From NCBI GenBank assembly GCA_021234155.1, contig JAJEKV010000056.1, positions 3,953,330 through 4,017,329 on the forward strand: a stretch of 64,000 bases of DNA. Reading direction: 5' to 3'. The stretch is from Isoetes taiwanensis (Eukaryota > Streptophyta > Lycopodiopsida > Isoetales > Isoetaceae). Positions within the stretch are counted from its first letter, which is position 1. Each line of letters starts with the position of its first letter. The notes under the pieces were generated by a model. It was not told where the DNA came from. It saw nothing but the letters and a program-made list of their open reading frames with translations, and made no database searches. Shown piece by piece: positions 45,190-57,919 of the stretch. Both the position numbers and the translations under genes were made by a program.

Positions 45190-48100
45190 CATGATTGCCT
45201 CATCCATCAAAACCATGTAGAAGCTCCTCCGTGAATCCTCCTCCAGTTGTACAACATGCCTTTCTCATTTCTTCAATAAATGCGTTTTCTACATTCAATA
45301 GAATCTATGGGAAAGAATGCACCTTATGACTGCCTAGCAAAACGTTGCTCTCTAATTTATGACATTGCTCAGTTTACACCAGGAAGCTCTTTGACATTGT
45401 ACTAATAAACATTTTCCTTTGTTAAATGGCTAAAAGTTCTTCTGTATACATGTTTCAACTGAATCTTACCTCAAGGTAGAAATCAATGACTGATTTCGAT
45501 AGGGAACACACAATCTGCATGCTCGGCCAAAGCTGCTAATGCAACAAGACTGTAATAGCAAAGAGTATTAGCATTTAAACTACCTTCAATTTTCTTATGT
45601 ACCACTTGACATTGTATTTTGGTGCCTCATAAGTCATAGATGAATACGTATAACTCTGGGATACCTGGGTGAGAAAAATTGGGGCATGATCAAGATGCAA
45701 GAAACAAAGATTTAGCAATGTCTCAGGGCAGACGAAAGCTTACAAGATGCTGAAGATGTGCAAGAAAAAACCTGGAGCCATTTTGAAATGGATGATGGCA
45801 GGTACACAAAAGATAGGTCAATAACTTAGTTCTGACCAAATGCTAGCAATAAGATTACAACATGGCACTTATTATTCCCATGACCAGTACATCTCAGGAG
45901 AATGATATTGAATTAATCAAAGCACCAAATTGAATATTTATGGAAATGTACAAACTCTAAATGGTGAAATAAAAAACCATAGAAGTACCACCAATCTTTC
46001 TAAAAAACCTAGAAAATACATGTGTTCCTGTGGGTAGTGGATATAGAGTCAATAGTCTCATTTTGACGTTTGATAATCCTGGAGTTATTTTGATCAAGCA
46101 ATATAATAGTAAAGCAACTGTAATAGTCATGCCTACTACATTTCTATAACATTTCTATAAAAAATTTTGTATTAGCTGTAAAGAAAAGAAATGTTACATC
46201 ATTAAAACTTCCATACAATGCAACCAAGTATATAAAACTCGAAACAAGATTTTACCAATGCTCATTGCCAGATGATGTTATTAGAAAGCTAACTAAGCAT
46301 CCAAGATAAAAAGTTGCATGTTAGCATGTTAATAACTTGTCTAAAATTTCTAGGTAGAAAGCTAACTAAGCATCCAAAATAAAAAGTTGCATGTTAGCGT
46401 GTTAATAACTTGTGTAAAATTTCTAGGGGACCCTAACAAGGCAACAAAGGACTTAAATAAATTAGATTATCTAATAATGATCCACTTCACAAATTGAGCA
46501 GTATACTTTGAGCTGTTTCATCTATAATGTTCCACATCAGCAAATAGTATATAGCCTATGAAAAATTAACGAACATTAACAACGGTCCTATATGATTCAA
46601 TAGCATCCCAAGTATTTAATTCTAGGAAAAGGCATATTGCTTCTAGTGCTGAACAACTTAGATCTTAACCTTAGTCTAATGACACCAAACTTAGAAGTCT
46701 AACAAAATCTAGGCTTCTCTAGACCACAAACTTCTGGTGTGCCTTTTTCCTAGTTTTGCTGTTTTTTTTTTCTTCTGATATTAATGGCGCCAAATTTTGG
46801 GCAAAATATGTATGAAGAAATGCTAAATGGCACCACATTATCGTATAAAACGCCTTAAAAATGTCTTAAAAATAATTTCGTCCCGAGTTGGAATCACGAA
46901 ATTTCTTATTTTAATGAAATTGTGATTCTATGTACAATTGTTTGAAATTTATGCCCAGAACTTGACAAAATAATTGTGTTACTTGAATCACTCTGATTAT
47001 GTAGACCATCACTATTGCAGCCATATTCCAATGAATAGACAACTCCAAACTCCAAGTGGCCTTGTCCATGTTCTTTTTTAATATTCCACATCCTTCACGC
47101 TAAAACCAACTCCAACAGCAAAATAAACACAATTGGAGGAGAGAATCCGTACCTGCAGCCAATCATGCAAATGTTAGTAATCCCGGTAATGATGCAAGGG
47201 CCAAAAGGTACATTGGGTCTCTCAGTTTATCACTGATCATCAATTGGATCCTTTTGCTCTGAGTTAACTTTAGCAAGAAAGAGAGATGGAATTATAGCTT
47301 TATTCATTATCTCAAATCGAAAAACTGCAATATGAGATGTAACTCTTCTATCAAACATGTACATTTTGTGCACTCCAGGTAGGCAAGGTGCAACAAATCT
47401 CCAAGAGTTTTAAGCATCTGCATGTGCACATAGTATCTAAGTTCACTTTGTTATGAAGAAAAGCAATACATTCTTCTTTCTGAACAACCAGGTCACAAAG
47501 GTACATTTCCAACCAAGCTTTGTACATTGGCATAATGGCCACCATGTAGGCATGTGCCAATTCTTTTAATTTATGCAATATCACTTAAATATGCATAATG
47601 TTTATGCATCACACTCGATCCCAAATAGCCCTACATACATGTATTATGATATATGCAGAAATAACCAAGGATCTGTCTCCACTTTATACAAATCAAGGAA
47701 AATCAGAATTTTGACACACGGACAAAGTGCATTAGCTCCTGATAATGCACAACAGGTTCATCTAAACCAGCATAAAAGCAAAAGGCTAATTCAATAAATC
47801 TTTATAGAATATCCGAGATTATGTCATCATATTAACCAGTGATAGAAAAATACAACAGATCCAATACAAGCCAGATCATCTTAAACTTAATCCTTTCATC
47901 TTTATGGCATTTATGGCAAGATCATGAACTTATTGAAAACAATAAACCTGGATATTCTTGCTGTATAGAAATATCTCAATTGTAGATTTGCCAACAGCTT
48001 ATTTGGGCCCCAAATATCTGTTGACATGTTTATAAATAATGTTCCAAGGGCAGCTTTCTTGCCCTTCTGCATCCGATGCTACTGCCAGTTGATCTATGGC

Positions 48101-48420
48101 CTAAATCCAAAAGCCGAAAACCTTCCTTCATTGGCTTCAGAGCCACATATCTGTAAATTAGACAACAAACCCAGCAATTCTTTGCACAAATTTATGCTTG
48201 AATAAATTTGAAATGAAATACAGAGGCCTACCTGTTTTCGACCAAGGCACAAAATGCAGCTACATCGGCTTCAAACCTCCTTGTGCTGGTCGGAAGAGGC
48301 AGATCCGACATGTTCTGAGATAGATCCGACAAATATTTGCAGTTGTTAACCTTCCAGCGATAATAGCGGTCGCATGGCACCAAGATCACAGATAAAAGAA
48401 TTTTTTTGGCCTTAGCCAAT
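45190..48420 (-). pseudogene. Possible minus-strand multi-exon gene, unidentified
   Basis: Two minus-strand pieces look like real exons. One (to 48,237) encodes LPLPTSTRRFEADVAAFCAL VENR and ends ACAG|GTAGG; the next piece (from about 48,153) follows an acceptor and reads YVALKPMKEGFRLLDLG. Another (ending 45,191) reads HVVQLEEDSRRSFYMVLMDE and ends ATG|GTAAGT. Frames near 47,400 (LCDLVVQKEECIAFLHNKVN) may belong too. I do not recognise the family, and a continuous gene model could not be built. A 74 bp tandem duplication at 46,283-46,428 lies between the pieces. Confidence 0.35.
46283..46428. repeat. 74 bp tandem duplication
   Basis: 'agaaagctaactaagcatcc' to 'aaaatttctagg' occurs twice in a row with three changes. 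Confidence 0.9.
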
Positions 48421-48429
48421 AACTACTTA

Positions 48430-50170
48430 TGCACTAAATCGACCTTGAAAGTTCTCAAAGATCCACAGGCCTTGAAAACCATCAAATTTTTATCTGTTAT
48501 GAACAATATTGCTTCTTTTAGGATTTGACAGGTGTACCATAATCTCTATAGAGTCTTCACGGTGGTTCTATGACAATATGCTCCGGATTCTAAACGCTCT
48601 AGATTTTAGACAAAGGTTCCGGAAGGTCGGAGTAGTGCCGATTCCTCTTGGCAAGAAAAAAAGAGAATGTGCTCTGAAAATGCCTCCTTTGGATTCGTGT
48701 TGGAGCCAGATTGTCGCCAAGAAGCCTCCGTTGAAGCAATCTATGTTTATACATGTTTTGGTGCTCAACCCTAGCTGCGGCTAGTACTAATCCAGAACGC
48801 AGATTTGTGTACTTTCGATTTTGCTTCTATCCTTCCGGAATAGTTTCTTCGCAGGCTCCTTAGCATATAACAGGTGAGTCAAAATAGCAGATAAAGCATT
48901 TTTTTTTCCATTTGGACATGATGTGAGAGAACAAGCTGGATAGAAACCCTGGACAAATGCCCACTTGGCCGGCTTGCCAGAAGCAGAAGCTTTTTAATTT
49001 TGTGCAGAGATGCAACTTGCTGGTGATAAATCGTCGAGGCCATGCCAGAATCGCTGGCGATAGAGCGGCTTAGGCCGAACTGGGAAGATTTGTCTGGCAA
49101 CAAGCAGTGGCGCCTGAAATCTTATGCAGGACCGGATTAGCATATGCAACAAATTTAAGGTAATAATCTTTGCTATATCTTGATGTGATGTAGCCTAATA
49201 AGCTGTGCTTAAAAAAATTTACATGCAGATCGTCAATTAGATGGAGCACCATCCCTTCTTGATTCTACGAAAGTTCTTGCAGGTGCAACACGTTTCATGG
49301 GCCAGTTGCTGCAGGTCTAAACAGTTTAGCAGAAAGCATAGGGGCTCTGCACATCTTCTGCTTTAGATGTTTTAGCGCTGGTTGCATTTGCTAGGCAGAC
49401 CAGCTGCAAATTCCGATGGTTGGAACATGCTTAGACCAAGCAAGCCCAGGCAAGACCAGAGCGTTCAAGTAAGGCACACATGAATTTAGTTTTTGTTTCC
49501 TCCAAGCGAGCATATAATCTGTGTTGCAAACCACCCTTGCTATCATTGTTTCTTTTTGCAGATTAATCTGTGTGGCTTAAATGCAATACAGAACTTCTGC
49601 TCAAATCTTAGGGCAGAAATTGGAAACTAGGTTATTTATATCTCTTCAAATCTTGGGCCAGCAATGGGAAACCACCATAGGTATTTCTTAGATAAATCAG
49701 AAATAACATCCCTTTGCTTTTTCGTGATGCCATCTCCATGCTTCCTGAGACATATGGAACGGTAACTGCTTAAGGGCGCAGCAATGTGTTGGAACATACA
49801 ATATACAGACTTTCATTTGTAACCTGCAGAGTGACCTGGGATTGCAGCACTTCCATGCTTCAGAGCGGCGACATCTGAACCAAATTGGGCACATCTTTTA
49901 TTCTTTTGATTCTAAAGTAATGTTGGTCTGTGTCGGATAAAACCCAAGTTTCCTTATTAATAAAAATGATAATGGATTGAACAGATAGCCGAGTCTCAAA
50001 TGTGATCAAGGGCATCCGGAGCCTTAAGAATTCATGTCTTTACTATTCATAATTCTCACCTTCGGCGCCTCCAGTTGTCGGAAAACTGCAGAGTCGAGCT
50101 GCTAATGTGTTGTTTTATTCGAGACATCGTTATCATACACAGGGTTATAACTAAATAGCATGAACAACAG
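48430..50170. other. Intergenic DNA between possible gene and the 12.6 kb element
   Basis: No recognised gene. A 91-codon plus frame (48,509-48,784) has coding-like composition but no conserved motif. The rest is AT-rich without obvious repeats. Confidence 0.45.
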
Positions 50171-50171
50171 G

Positions 50172-50204
50172 TAACCATCATTCAATTAAATTGGGATTAT
50201 GTCT
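50172..50204. repeat. Left terminal inverted repeat of the 12.6 kb element
   Basis: Reverse complement of 62,724-62,756 without mismatch over 33 bp. Immediately inside lies the first GC-rich palindrome half (AAATCGCGCC at 50,211). Confidence 0.85.
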
Positions 50205-51071
50205 ATTCCAAAATCGCGCCGTATAAGCATTTTATTGACCATTATATTGAATTAACCACACTTTTGCACTGTGTTCATTTTCGGGCTGGGAATATGCATT
50301 TTATGTGAAAATGCAAAGGCATTCAAATATTCGATGCAAATGACCCATATTATGACAGAATGTAGGCAGTTGAAAAAGCAGGAAATTGCCTATTAATTCG
50401 CACATTCACGGACGACAACGAAATCTAAACAATGAAATTGTAAAGCTTTACGAGTAAATAACAACAAGCAAGTTGCTACAAAAGCGAGATTTTTTCGTGG
50501 TTCAAATGTGGCGTGGCGCGATTTGCTTAACATAAATAACGCATTACAATAGAACATAAACTACAAACACTAATCAGATTCATCGTTCTCGAGGTCTTTG
50601 CGGCGGTCCACGAGATCACGTCGATCATGAACAAACCATGCTCGGATTCCATATAAGATGGATTACAACATCAAAGGGATCGGGATAGAAGCGGGCCGGG
50701 ATTCATAGCAGCGACATCAAGCCAGTCCACGAAGTTCTATTTCTAGCTTTCGCGGCACTGCGAGAGGTCCGCATGGTTCATCTTGCGAGGTAATAGAATG
50801 TGCCATAATAACAAGGAGAAGGCGGAGGAGGCGAAGCCGATTCGGGGGGCTATTTCATGCATACCTATTTATACACACCAAAATTATTGACAGTATATAC
50901 CTACAAATTATTGCAAGTATAACAAACCGTACACATAATATAAAAAATAATACGTTAACACAGAACCAATAATGCTGATAAAAGAACACAATATATATTC
51001 AAAACCTTTCGTATAAAGTATATTTCATATTCAAAACTTTTTGGAAAGTGTATTTCCTGTATACATATATA

Positions 51072-51666
51072 TCAAAAAAGTTCCCTTTCTAGGACGATTT
51101 TCTCAAGATCCCTGTCAATTTCCCCTGTCCGATCAAGGTGTGGGTATAGTGTGTGTATCTCTTCGACCGTTTTTCCTGAAGCTATTTCTTGCAGGACACT
51201 AACAAAGCGAAGCAGGAAGTCATCTTTGTCAAAATCTTGAGGATGATAGGATGGCGGATTCAATGGTGTGGACTGATTGAAGCAACACTTTAGAGCGTCA
51301 TCATCCACAATGATTATGCCTTCCTTATCCTCAACACCTAGGGCATCCATCATGTTGCGCAAGCATTTCACAAATATCTTTTACACTGTCGGTTCTTTAG
51401 GGGTTTGTGAATGAAGCACATTTGCTTTGATCCCGGATGGGCCCAATTTTTATTTAGCTTCGGGCACTACTTTCAAAACATCTGTATATTTCTATGCTCC
51501 ATGGATGACCAAATTGCACAGTGAAGAAACAGGTGAAGGCCTGGTCCAACATCTCCTTCGGATAAGGGGGCGGGTAAACATATTTGATGCGTGTCTCAAA
51601 TGGTTGTTGCGCATACCATGACTTTTCAAAGCGTTGCTTTAGGTAACGTTCTACATAACACACCAT
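51072..51666 (-). CDS. Minus-strand gene of the TIR element, last exons
   Basis: Two frames: 51,666-51,454 (YLKQRFEKSWYAQQPFETRI) and 51,371-51,072 (99 codons, MDALGVEDKEGIIIVDDDAL, FLLRFVSVLQEIASGKTVEE, stop). The second is acidic, coding-like and ends the gene on this strand. No family is recognised. They lie between palindrome clusters at 50,503 and 51,751. Confidence 0.4.
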
Positions 51667-51899
51667 TCAAATCAAAGACCGGTACTTTTGGGAAGCCAAA
51701 TCATTTACGTAAGGAGAACAATAGCGTATGAGATGAAAGAAATGGAAAACAAAAAGCAGCGCCGGTAGCGATTTCATGAATGATGCATGTCAACATAATT
51801 CAAAAGTATGCTCTAGGAAACTCCAAATCGCGCCCGGTAGCGATTTCTATAACTTCTAGTTTGAAAAATGCATGGATATCAAAAAGGAATATTGCCCAC

Positions 51900-53925
51900 G
51901 ATACCTTTTCGTCTTCATCATTCCCCGTGTTCTCTTCATCCCTTGCATCTTTATTCCGACTTGCCTCCGGTGCGCTAGAAGCACCAACCACATCGGTTGA
52001 GATCATGCGGTGTGAACTACGCTTGATAGTTCATTACTCTTTCACGCTAACTTTGGCTAGTGTTATCGATTTGGAGTGCGCTTCATCATCAAGATTGTTA
52101 TTATCATCATCCTTGGCATTGTCATCTTGGTCTATATTTTTTGGGGCCAAGAATGTTCACGGGCATGTCGATAGGTACTTGGAGATCTGCTGCTTTCGTC
52201 CATGTCATCCATGAAGTTGGAACCCGCGCAATGCTGTCTCGAACCTCCCGTTCCTTAAGCAAATCTGAAGGTATTTGGGCCTTAGAGCTAGAAGCTTTGT
52301 TTTTGCCTTTGCCGATTGGTCCCCTAGGGGCTTCCTCTAGTACTTTCTCAAAGAAGAGGTCCAAAAAAATTTACGGCTCGATCATCGGAGAGCGGCGCTA
52401 CGGCATTTCCTTGCTAACTTCAAAGCTTCTCTACCGATGTAACCTCCAACGTGAAGTTCCCGACAAGTTGTTCCCAATGGACAAAATGCTTCAATGAGAT
52501 CTTGGGAAAGATCCATAGAGAACCCGTTCTTGTTTAGCTTCCCCTTATGTGAAGTTAGGAGCTCATACTTAATGTGGCCCACAAGAAGCTGGGTCATCCT
52601 CGTTTTCTTCCTCATCCTCCTCTTCCTCCTCTAACTCTTCCACGACCTTGTGACCCTTCCCTTGTCTTCTTGCTCCGGATAGAAGGCGTTTTTGCGAGGA
52701 TCGTTCATCTAACTCATATAACCTTTGCCATGCTAGTTTCTCTCCATCTGCTTTTCCCTTAAGCCTTTCATATTCCTTATCATCCATCATGGCTATCATA
52801 ATAATAAGCACATGAGAAATTTTACTTCTTTGTCTTTGAAGTCACTTGTCCTTGTTTTCATCTATGAGGATCTTTGTCATTATGACTTTTCACGCATTCT
52901 AAGTCATTTGCAGCACTTAGAGCATATGCATAGGACATGTCGGAGGGACATATAGTGGCGATTGTGTAATTCATTTACGTCGTGCAACCCTTTGCATATG
53001 TTGAAGAATGTATTATAGTCTTGGTGACCATCGGCGCCCTCGGCTATCAAGCCCACGAAGAGTGTGATATCATGAGGACCTTCACCCACGCCGGCAAGGC
53101 ACACTTGAAACCCGGTGGACACTTGATAAAAAATGTGGATTCCATCTCGGGGTGCGCTTCACTTAGCGACTTTTCGTTTCAAGTCGGATGCAACTTTTGT
53201 GTGAATCCCGATCTTTGCAGCGTTCTTCAACCTGGCTGCTTGACAAAGTCCTTGGACCAAAATACATACTTCTTTAGGTCGTCATTGGAGGCGTTATACT
53301 TTTGCATTAGTCCTAACTCCGACAATGACCACTCTCGATGTAAGCCTTTGCAATTCCTCACCAATTTGCCTTCTTGAGCACTCTAATATTCTTATTTCGT
53401 CGCATGCATCTTCAAAGGATTCCATAGCCTTTGTTCTTTGAGGGTTTTCTTGTAAAGGATTTCCTTTTTGATTAACCTATCGGGGACTGAGATGAGTTCT
53501 TGATCTTCCAATCCACTGGGCCTTCCTCATCTACATTATATGGATATCAAAAATTGATGTGTCAGCAGGAGGAAATCTTCCTTGTGAATCGGCAACTTCT
53601 TCTCCCGTGGCGTCGAATTCATTCCATTTCTCCCAAGCGGGATCACGAAGCAAAAACTATCTTGCGAGGGCATCCTTGGGTGCAGTTGGTTCTTGGCGAC
53701 ATCACCCTTTTCATCTCCTTTTTTTTCTTTGATCGGTGCTCTTGGTCTTGTCTGTATTATAGTTTGACTAAGTGTCCTTTCCGACAACTTGAATTGGTAG
53801 CTTTTGCCCTGTACATCGGTAGGCATTGGCTTCCCATATTCAATCCCGGTTAGAGCATGCGAAGTTGCTCTATATAGGGATTTGCAAGGAATAACCGTTA
53901 GCTTTATAATCGTGAATTCAAACAA
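51900..53925 (-). pseudogene. Minus-strand gene of the TIR element, central coding block
   Basis: Frames 53,925-53,536, 53,122-52,904, 52,811-52,569, 52,615-52,382, 52,364-52,122 and 52,006-51,902 read on as one protein after small frame changes. Notable parts: a Lys/Glu-rich helix with an acidic run (VVEELEEEEEDEEENEDD), then LLVGHIKYELLTSHKGKLNK, SMDLSQDLIEAFCPLG and a basic stretch (IGKGKNKASSSK). The last piece ends at a GT donor (DEDEK|gtatcg, ~51,902), just before a palindrome at 51,825-51,846. Product unknown; charged, probably soluble. Confidence 0.45.
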
Positions 53926-54399
53926 TCCTTCTAGTTCAAAATCGCGCCGCCAGCGATTTCATATTAAAGGCAAATCGCGCCGGTAGCGATTTGCCTTCTC
54001 TAAATAACAAAGGGTTTTGAAATAGTAGATGGTTCTAGTCGTATAAGCAAATCGGCGCTGGCAGCGATTTCATATTAGAATACAAATTAGCCCGCAGCGA
54101 TTTGCCTACTTTGAAGAAAGCGGCTATCTTCAAGGACGACCATGTCTCCTCGGGCTAGGGAAATGCGTGGCGTGGCTCAACTTGTATTCTAATATAAAAC
54201 AGCGCCCGGTCGCGATTTGCTTATTTGGCGGGAAACGTCTACCATCCGGAACCCTTTGCTATTTAGAAGGCAAATCGCGCTGGCGCTAATTACCTTCTAC
54301 TATAATCGGCGCTTGGTGATTTAGTAATCTGAAAAATAAAAATGTGGGAAGAGAATTACCTTTTGTATAAGAAAGTTTTTCCCATGTCATTTAGAGTGC

Positions 54400-55300
54400 G
54401 CTTATTTCGGCTAGTTCGGCAGGGTGTTGTTGACCACCTTTCGGGGAAGCTGGTTTTCGACGAGAATCTGACTTATAGAACAAGCCCGATTCCCGGTATC
54501 TTTGTGCCTTCTTGATGAGAATCTTACGGGCCTCTATTGAATCTTTGGCCATCTATTATCATAAAATGTATATGCGGGTTCTCGATGAAGTCCTCGGCTT
54601 GCTCGGATGATTACCTTTTTGTTCGGTATCGTAAGGCACATCTGCGGGCATTGGCTTTTATACGGATTTTCGATCATCTTTGTTTAATATCTCCAAGGAG
54701 TTTGCTTGTCATACCCTGGCGATATAAATAGCTTTAGTGGATCTGAAAAGCTTTGTCCACGTTATTTGGATGTGTGTGCTGAGGCCAGTGGATACTTGTC
54801 GGCATATTTCTTGATTTGCTCATTGCCTCCAATTTACTTTGGCCTTGTCATCGTCACTTGTAAGGCTTCTTTGTCATACGTAGTTTCCACAGCTTCTAGA
54901 GCTAGCTTCTTCCTTGTCCTTCCTTTGCTGTAAGTAGACCTTTGCCGGGGCCTCGTGCTAATGGCTCGTCGAGCAGTTTGTAAGCCCCTCGCATATTCTT
55001 CTAGGGTCAATGGCTGTATTTGTCGACCAAATTTGAAGAGGTTATCGGCCATGTCGTCGATCTTAAAGCGGTTTCTTTAAAAGAGCTTCGCCTTTGCATC
55101 GATTGATCTTCTTTAGGCTTTTCTTATGTTTTTGGCCCACTTCAACTAGCACAAAAGCAGAAAGAATAGATCTGTACTTCACATGTAATAAGAATTCCTG
55201 CTTCTTCATTTGATGGGTCTCTCTTAACCTTGACATGAATATGAGGTCTGTCTTCCCACGGTTTTGAATATCTCCACATACCATTCGACCCCTCTATAAG
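54400..55300 (-). pseudogene. Minus-strand gene of the TIR element, upstream block
   Basis: Frames 55,284-55,063 (KKQEFLLHVKYRSILSAFVL) and 55,052-54,834 (FKFGRQIQPLTLEEYARGLQ, basic TARRAISTRPRQRSTYSKGR) and a broken continuation to ~54,420 (EDFIENPHIHFMIIDGQRF, KILIKKAQRYRESGLFY). Composition is basic and helical, possibly nucleic-acid binding. Unrecognised. Confidence 0.4.
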
Positions 55301-56424
55301 ATCTTCTTACGGACATGGAGGTTCTACGAGCCTTTATTATTCGGATGTATCTTCTAACGTCAATACATCTTTGCAGTGCATAACGGTAACATCTTCTTAC
55401 GTCCTTTGCTTTTTACGGGGCTGTAGAGGTCTCGCCTTGCTTGGTCCTCCCTCTTTTGATTGTCTTTTGTGATCTGTGAAATTCGGACACATGGGTTAAT
55501 CTTTTTATGCTCAAATAAATCTTTGTCGACACATATGCAACAAAAAAAGCGGCTTGGCGCGATTTGAAAATGAATATACAGCAAGTTCATTTAGTTTATT
55601 GGGGTCGGGGGCGGTAGCGTTTTGTCCAGTCAAAATGCAACAAATCTGGCGCTTGGCGCGTTTAGAAGTGACACGAAAGATAAAGAAACTAATGTAATGC
55701 CTAATTAAAAAGCTGCGCCCGGGCGTTTTCGTCCGAATCAAAATGCTCAAGACACAACTAACTATAAAAATGCAACTTAAAGAGTTGAATCTTCATCGAG
55801 GAGGACACAACTAACTATAAAAACACAACTAGCTCTTGAATCTTTGTTCAGCTAAGTGTACAAGCTTCAAGCGGCACTGCTCTGACATTAAAGAGAAACC
55901 AACATGTACACATTAAGCATTTGTTTCCATACATTTTTGGGACATATGAACTCAAACATTAGAGGACACATGCTTCTTATTGGATAATAACTATATTATT
56001 ACAGAAAAACATCCTAAAAACCTAACAAAAAGGGACCGAAATCAATTCTGAGAACAAAAAGCGGATCAATTACGAGGCGCTTGTTGGATTTGTGCTTTAC
56101 GCTTGTTCGGTGACCTCGGGCATGGGATTTGTGCTTTGGGCTGTCGCCCACCTCTATCAGCGCCTCGGCCGCGGCCAGATCCTCTAGACGCCATAGAATA
56201 TGAGACTGGGATTTTGGTTTAAACTTATATGTATGCGTTCATAATCTTGGCCGTCAGATTTACAACCGTAAATTCAAATTCGCGTCCTTTTAAATTTATA
56301 CCGCCTTAATTAACCGCCCGTCCCACTCATTTACAAATTTAAATTGTGTTTTTCTTTTTAGTGCAATTTCAAGAACAATTAATTATTAATTTCAAGAAAC
56401 GCATATGTGGCAATCTACTACCAA

Positions 56425-56575
56425 CTAATCGGCCACCTAATATCAGAGCGCCCAAGATCATTCCTACTTTCAGAGCGCCCAAGATCATTCCTACTATCAG
56501 AGCGCCCAAGATCCGTCTACAACGCCTACAATCCCATTCGATCGAGCCGCCTTCAATCCCATTCGATGTCTGCTG
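56425..56575. repeat. 27 bp tandem repeat (three units)
   Basis: 'cagagcgcccaagatcattc' with 'ctact' repeats three times, followed by two copies of 'caatcccattcgat'. A short plus frame here translates as repeated APKIIPT; it is probably not a gene. Confidence 0.85.
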
Positions 56576-57273
56576 AACTATGGTGAGTGTGATTCCATTC
56601 CGAATGCATTCTCTTGTTCTCTATTTTTCGTCCTCTATTTTTTCCAATGCATTCTGGTTCTTTATCAGTGTCGGAGAAGAATGCTATCTTTTAACAGCAA
56701 ACTTGAAGCGCCGAGTAGGCTTATGTAAAATCGAAGATCTGAATCAAGTTCTATGTGTCATGGTGTTCCTCTTGGAAGCGGTTTACGTAAGATTTCCATT
56801 ATAAGCTGCAATTATGAAGATGAGGCTCTTCAAGAAGACATCCGGTGGCGTCTACGGTTGGTGAAAGCGTGGGCACATTTGTAGCATGGCCAAAAGAGCG
56901 TCGAAAAAGGTATGTATATTTGGATATTCAAAAAAAGAAATGAATATATCATAAGATCTGCGTGATGTTGTGAATTTTGAATTTGTGATGCTCTTTAGCC
57001 AGTCATATCAACCCCATGAAACTACACATTAATGAAAATATGTAGTTTCTTGGGGTTGGTCCTCTTAATTTGGAGGGCATCAAAGGATTCAATGTTTTCG
57101 ACATTGCATATAAAAAACATAATAAACTAAATGACATAAAATTATAGTGCAAAATTGCGCCCGGTAGCGAGTTTGTATTCATATTCAAAAAGTGTATGTA
57201 CAATTCATCTTACGCAAAAATGCGCCCGGTAGCGAATTCTTTCTATCTCTACAATATGTCGGATAGCCCCACT

Positions 57274-57657
57274 TCATCGGCCCAATCCATAAAAGTCCCA
57301 CCGAACCACCACGATATGGCCGGGATCCTCATCTTCCCTGCGGATGTCGAGTCTCCAAACCAGAGTGTTGTATCGATCCTTGATAAGATAAAGCAAATCC
57401 TCGTACTTATTTGTTGGCATGAGCCTTACTAAGAGCATGAGGAGTCTGATATGTCCATAGATGCGATGGAAGTGTACCCATGGCCCCTGATACAGACTGT
57501 CTATTGGATTCTCCAACTCTCTTCGAACGTTTTGAACAGCACACTCAAGTAATATCTTGTACAGGGTCCAGAGTTGATGGTCGTTCAGGGGAAGTGTATT
57601 TGAACTAGAACCATCCAGTGCAGGATCAGCTAGTGTCCATGCATAAGGAAAATCCAT
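57274..57657 (-). CDS. Minus-strand gene of the TIR element, first recognised exon
   Basis: A 127-codon frame starts with ATG at 57,657. It contains PLNDHQLWTLYKILLECAVQ, YGHIRLLMLLVRLMPTNKYE and DLLYLIKDRYNTLVWRL, a helical, leucine-rich pattern. Palindromes lie just upstream (57,740) and downstream (57,216). It is the best preserved minus-strand exon and probably holds the start of the gene that runs left. No family is recognised. Confidence 0.45.
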   Translation of the reverse strand: MDFPYAWTLADPALDGSSSNTLPLNDHQLWTLYKILLECAVQNVRRELENPIDSLYQGPWVHFHRIYGHIRLLMLLVRLMPTNKYEDLLYLIKDRYNTLVWRLDIRREDEDPGHIVVVRWDFYGLGR

Positions 57658-57919
57658 GGCACTAGAACGAGAGAAATTAAGTCATTAGCAAATGATATAT
57701 TACTCTCGCCATAAAACGATTCTAAACATACATAATTCAAAACGCGCCAGGCGCGTTTGCTATGTTTTTTTCACAGATCTATTTTACACGCGCCTGGCGC
57801 GATTTGTATAGAGCCGTGGTGGAATAGAAAAGCCAAACTAAAAACACGCCTGGCGCGCTTTGATTAACCTAGTGGAAATTCGGAACCTAAAAATAGAAAT
57901 GCGCCAAGCGCGATTTCTC

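Larger units (their letters stand above)
50503..57917. repeat. ~18 dispersed GC-rich palindromic clusters
   Basis: Clusters related to AAATCGC...GCGATTT with a GCC(c)GG or CCWGG centre occur near 50,503, 51,751, 51,825, 53,937, 53,971, 54,048, 54,082, 54,196, 54,271, 54,303, 55,543, 55,600, 55,640, 55,706, 57,151, 57,216, 57,740, 57,786, 57,842 and 57,898. The best is AAACGCGCCAGGCGCGTTT at 57,740-57,758, a 19 bp palindrome. They sit between coding-like blocks, and I saw none outside the element. Confidence 0.8.

Noticed and set aside
50503-57917. CRISPR-like array of palindromic repeats
   Set aside because: Spacing is irregular (tens to thousands of bases), repeats vary, coding-like blocks lie between them, and the DNA is a plant nuclear genome.
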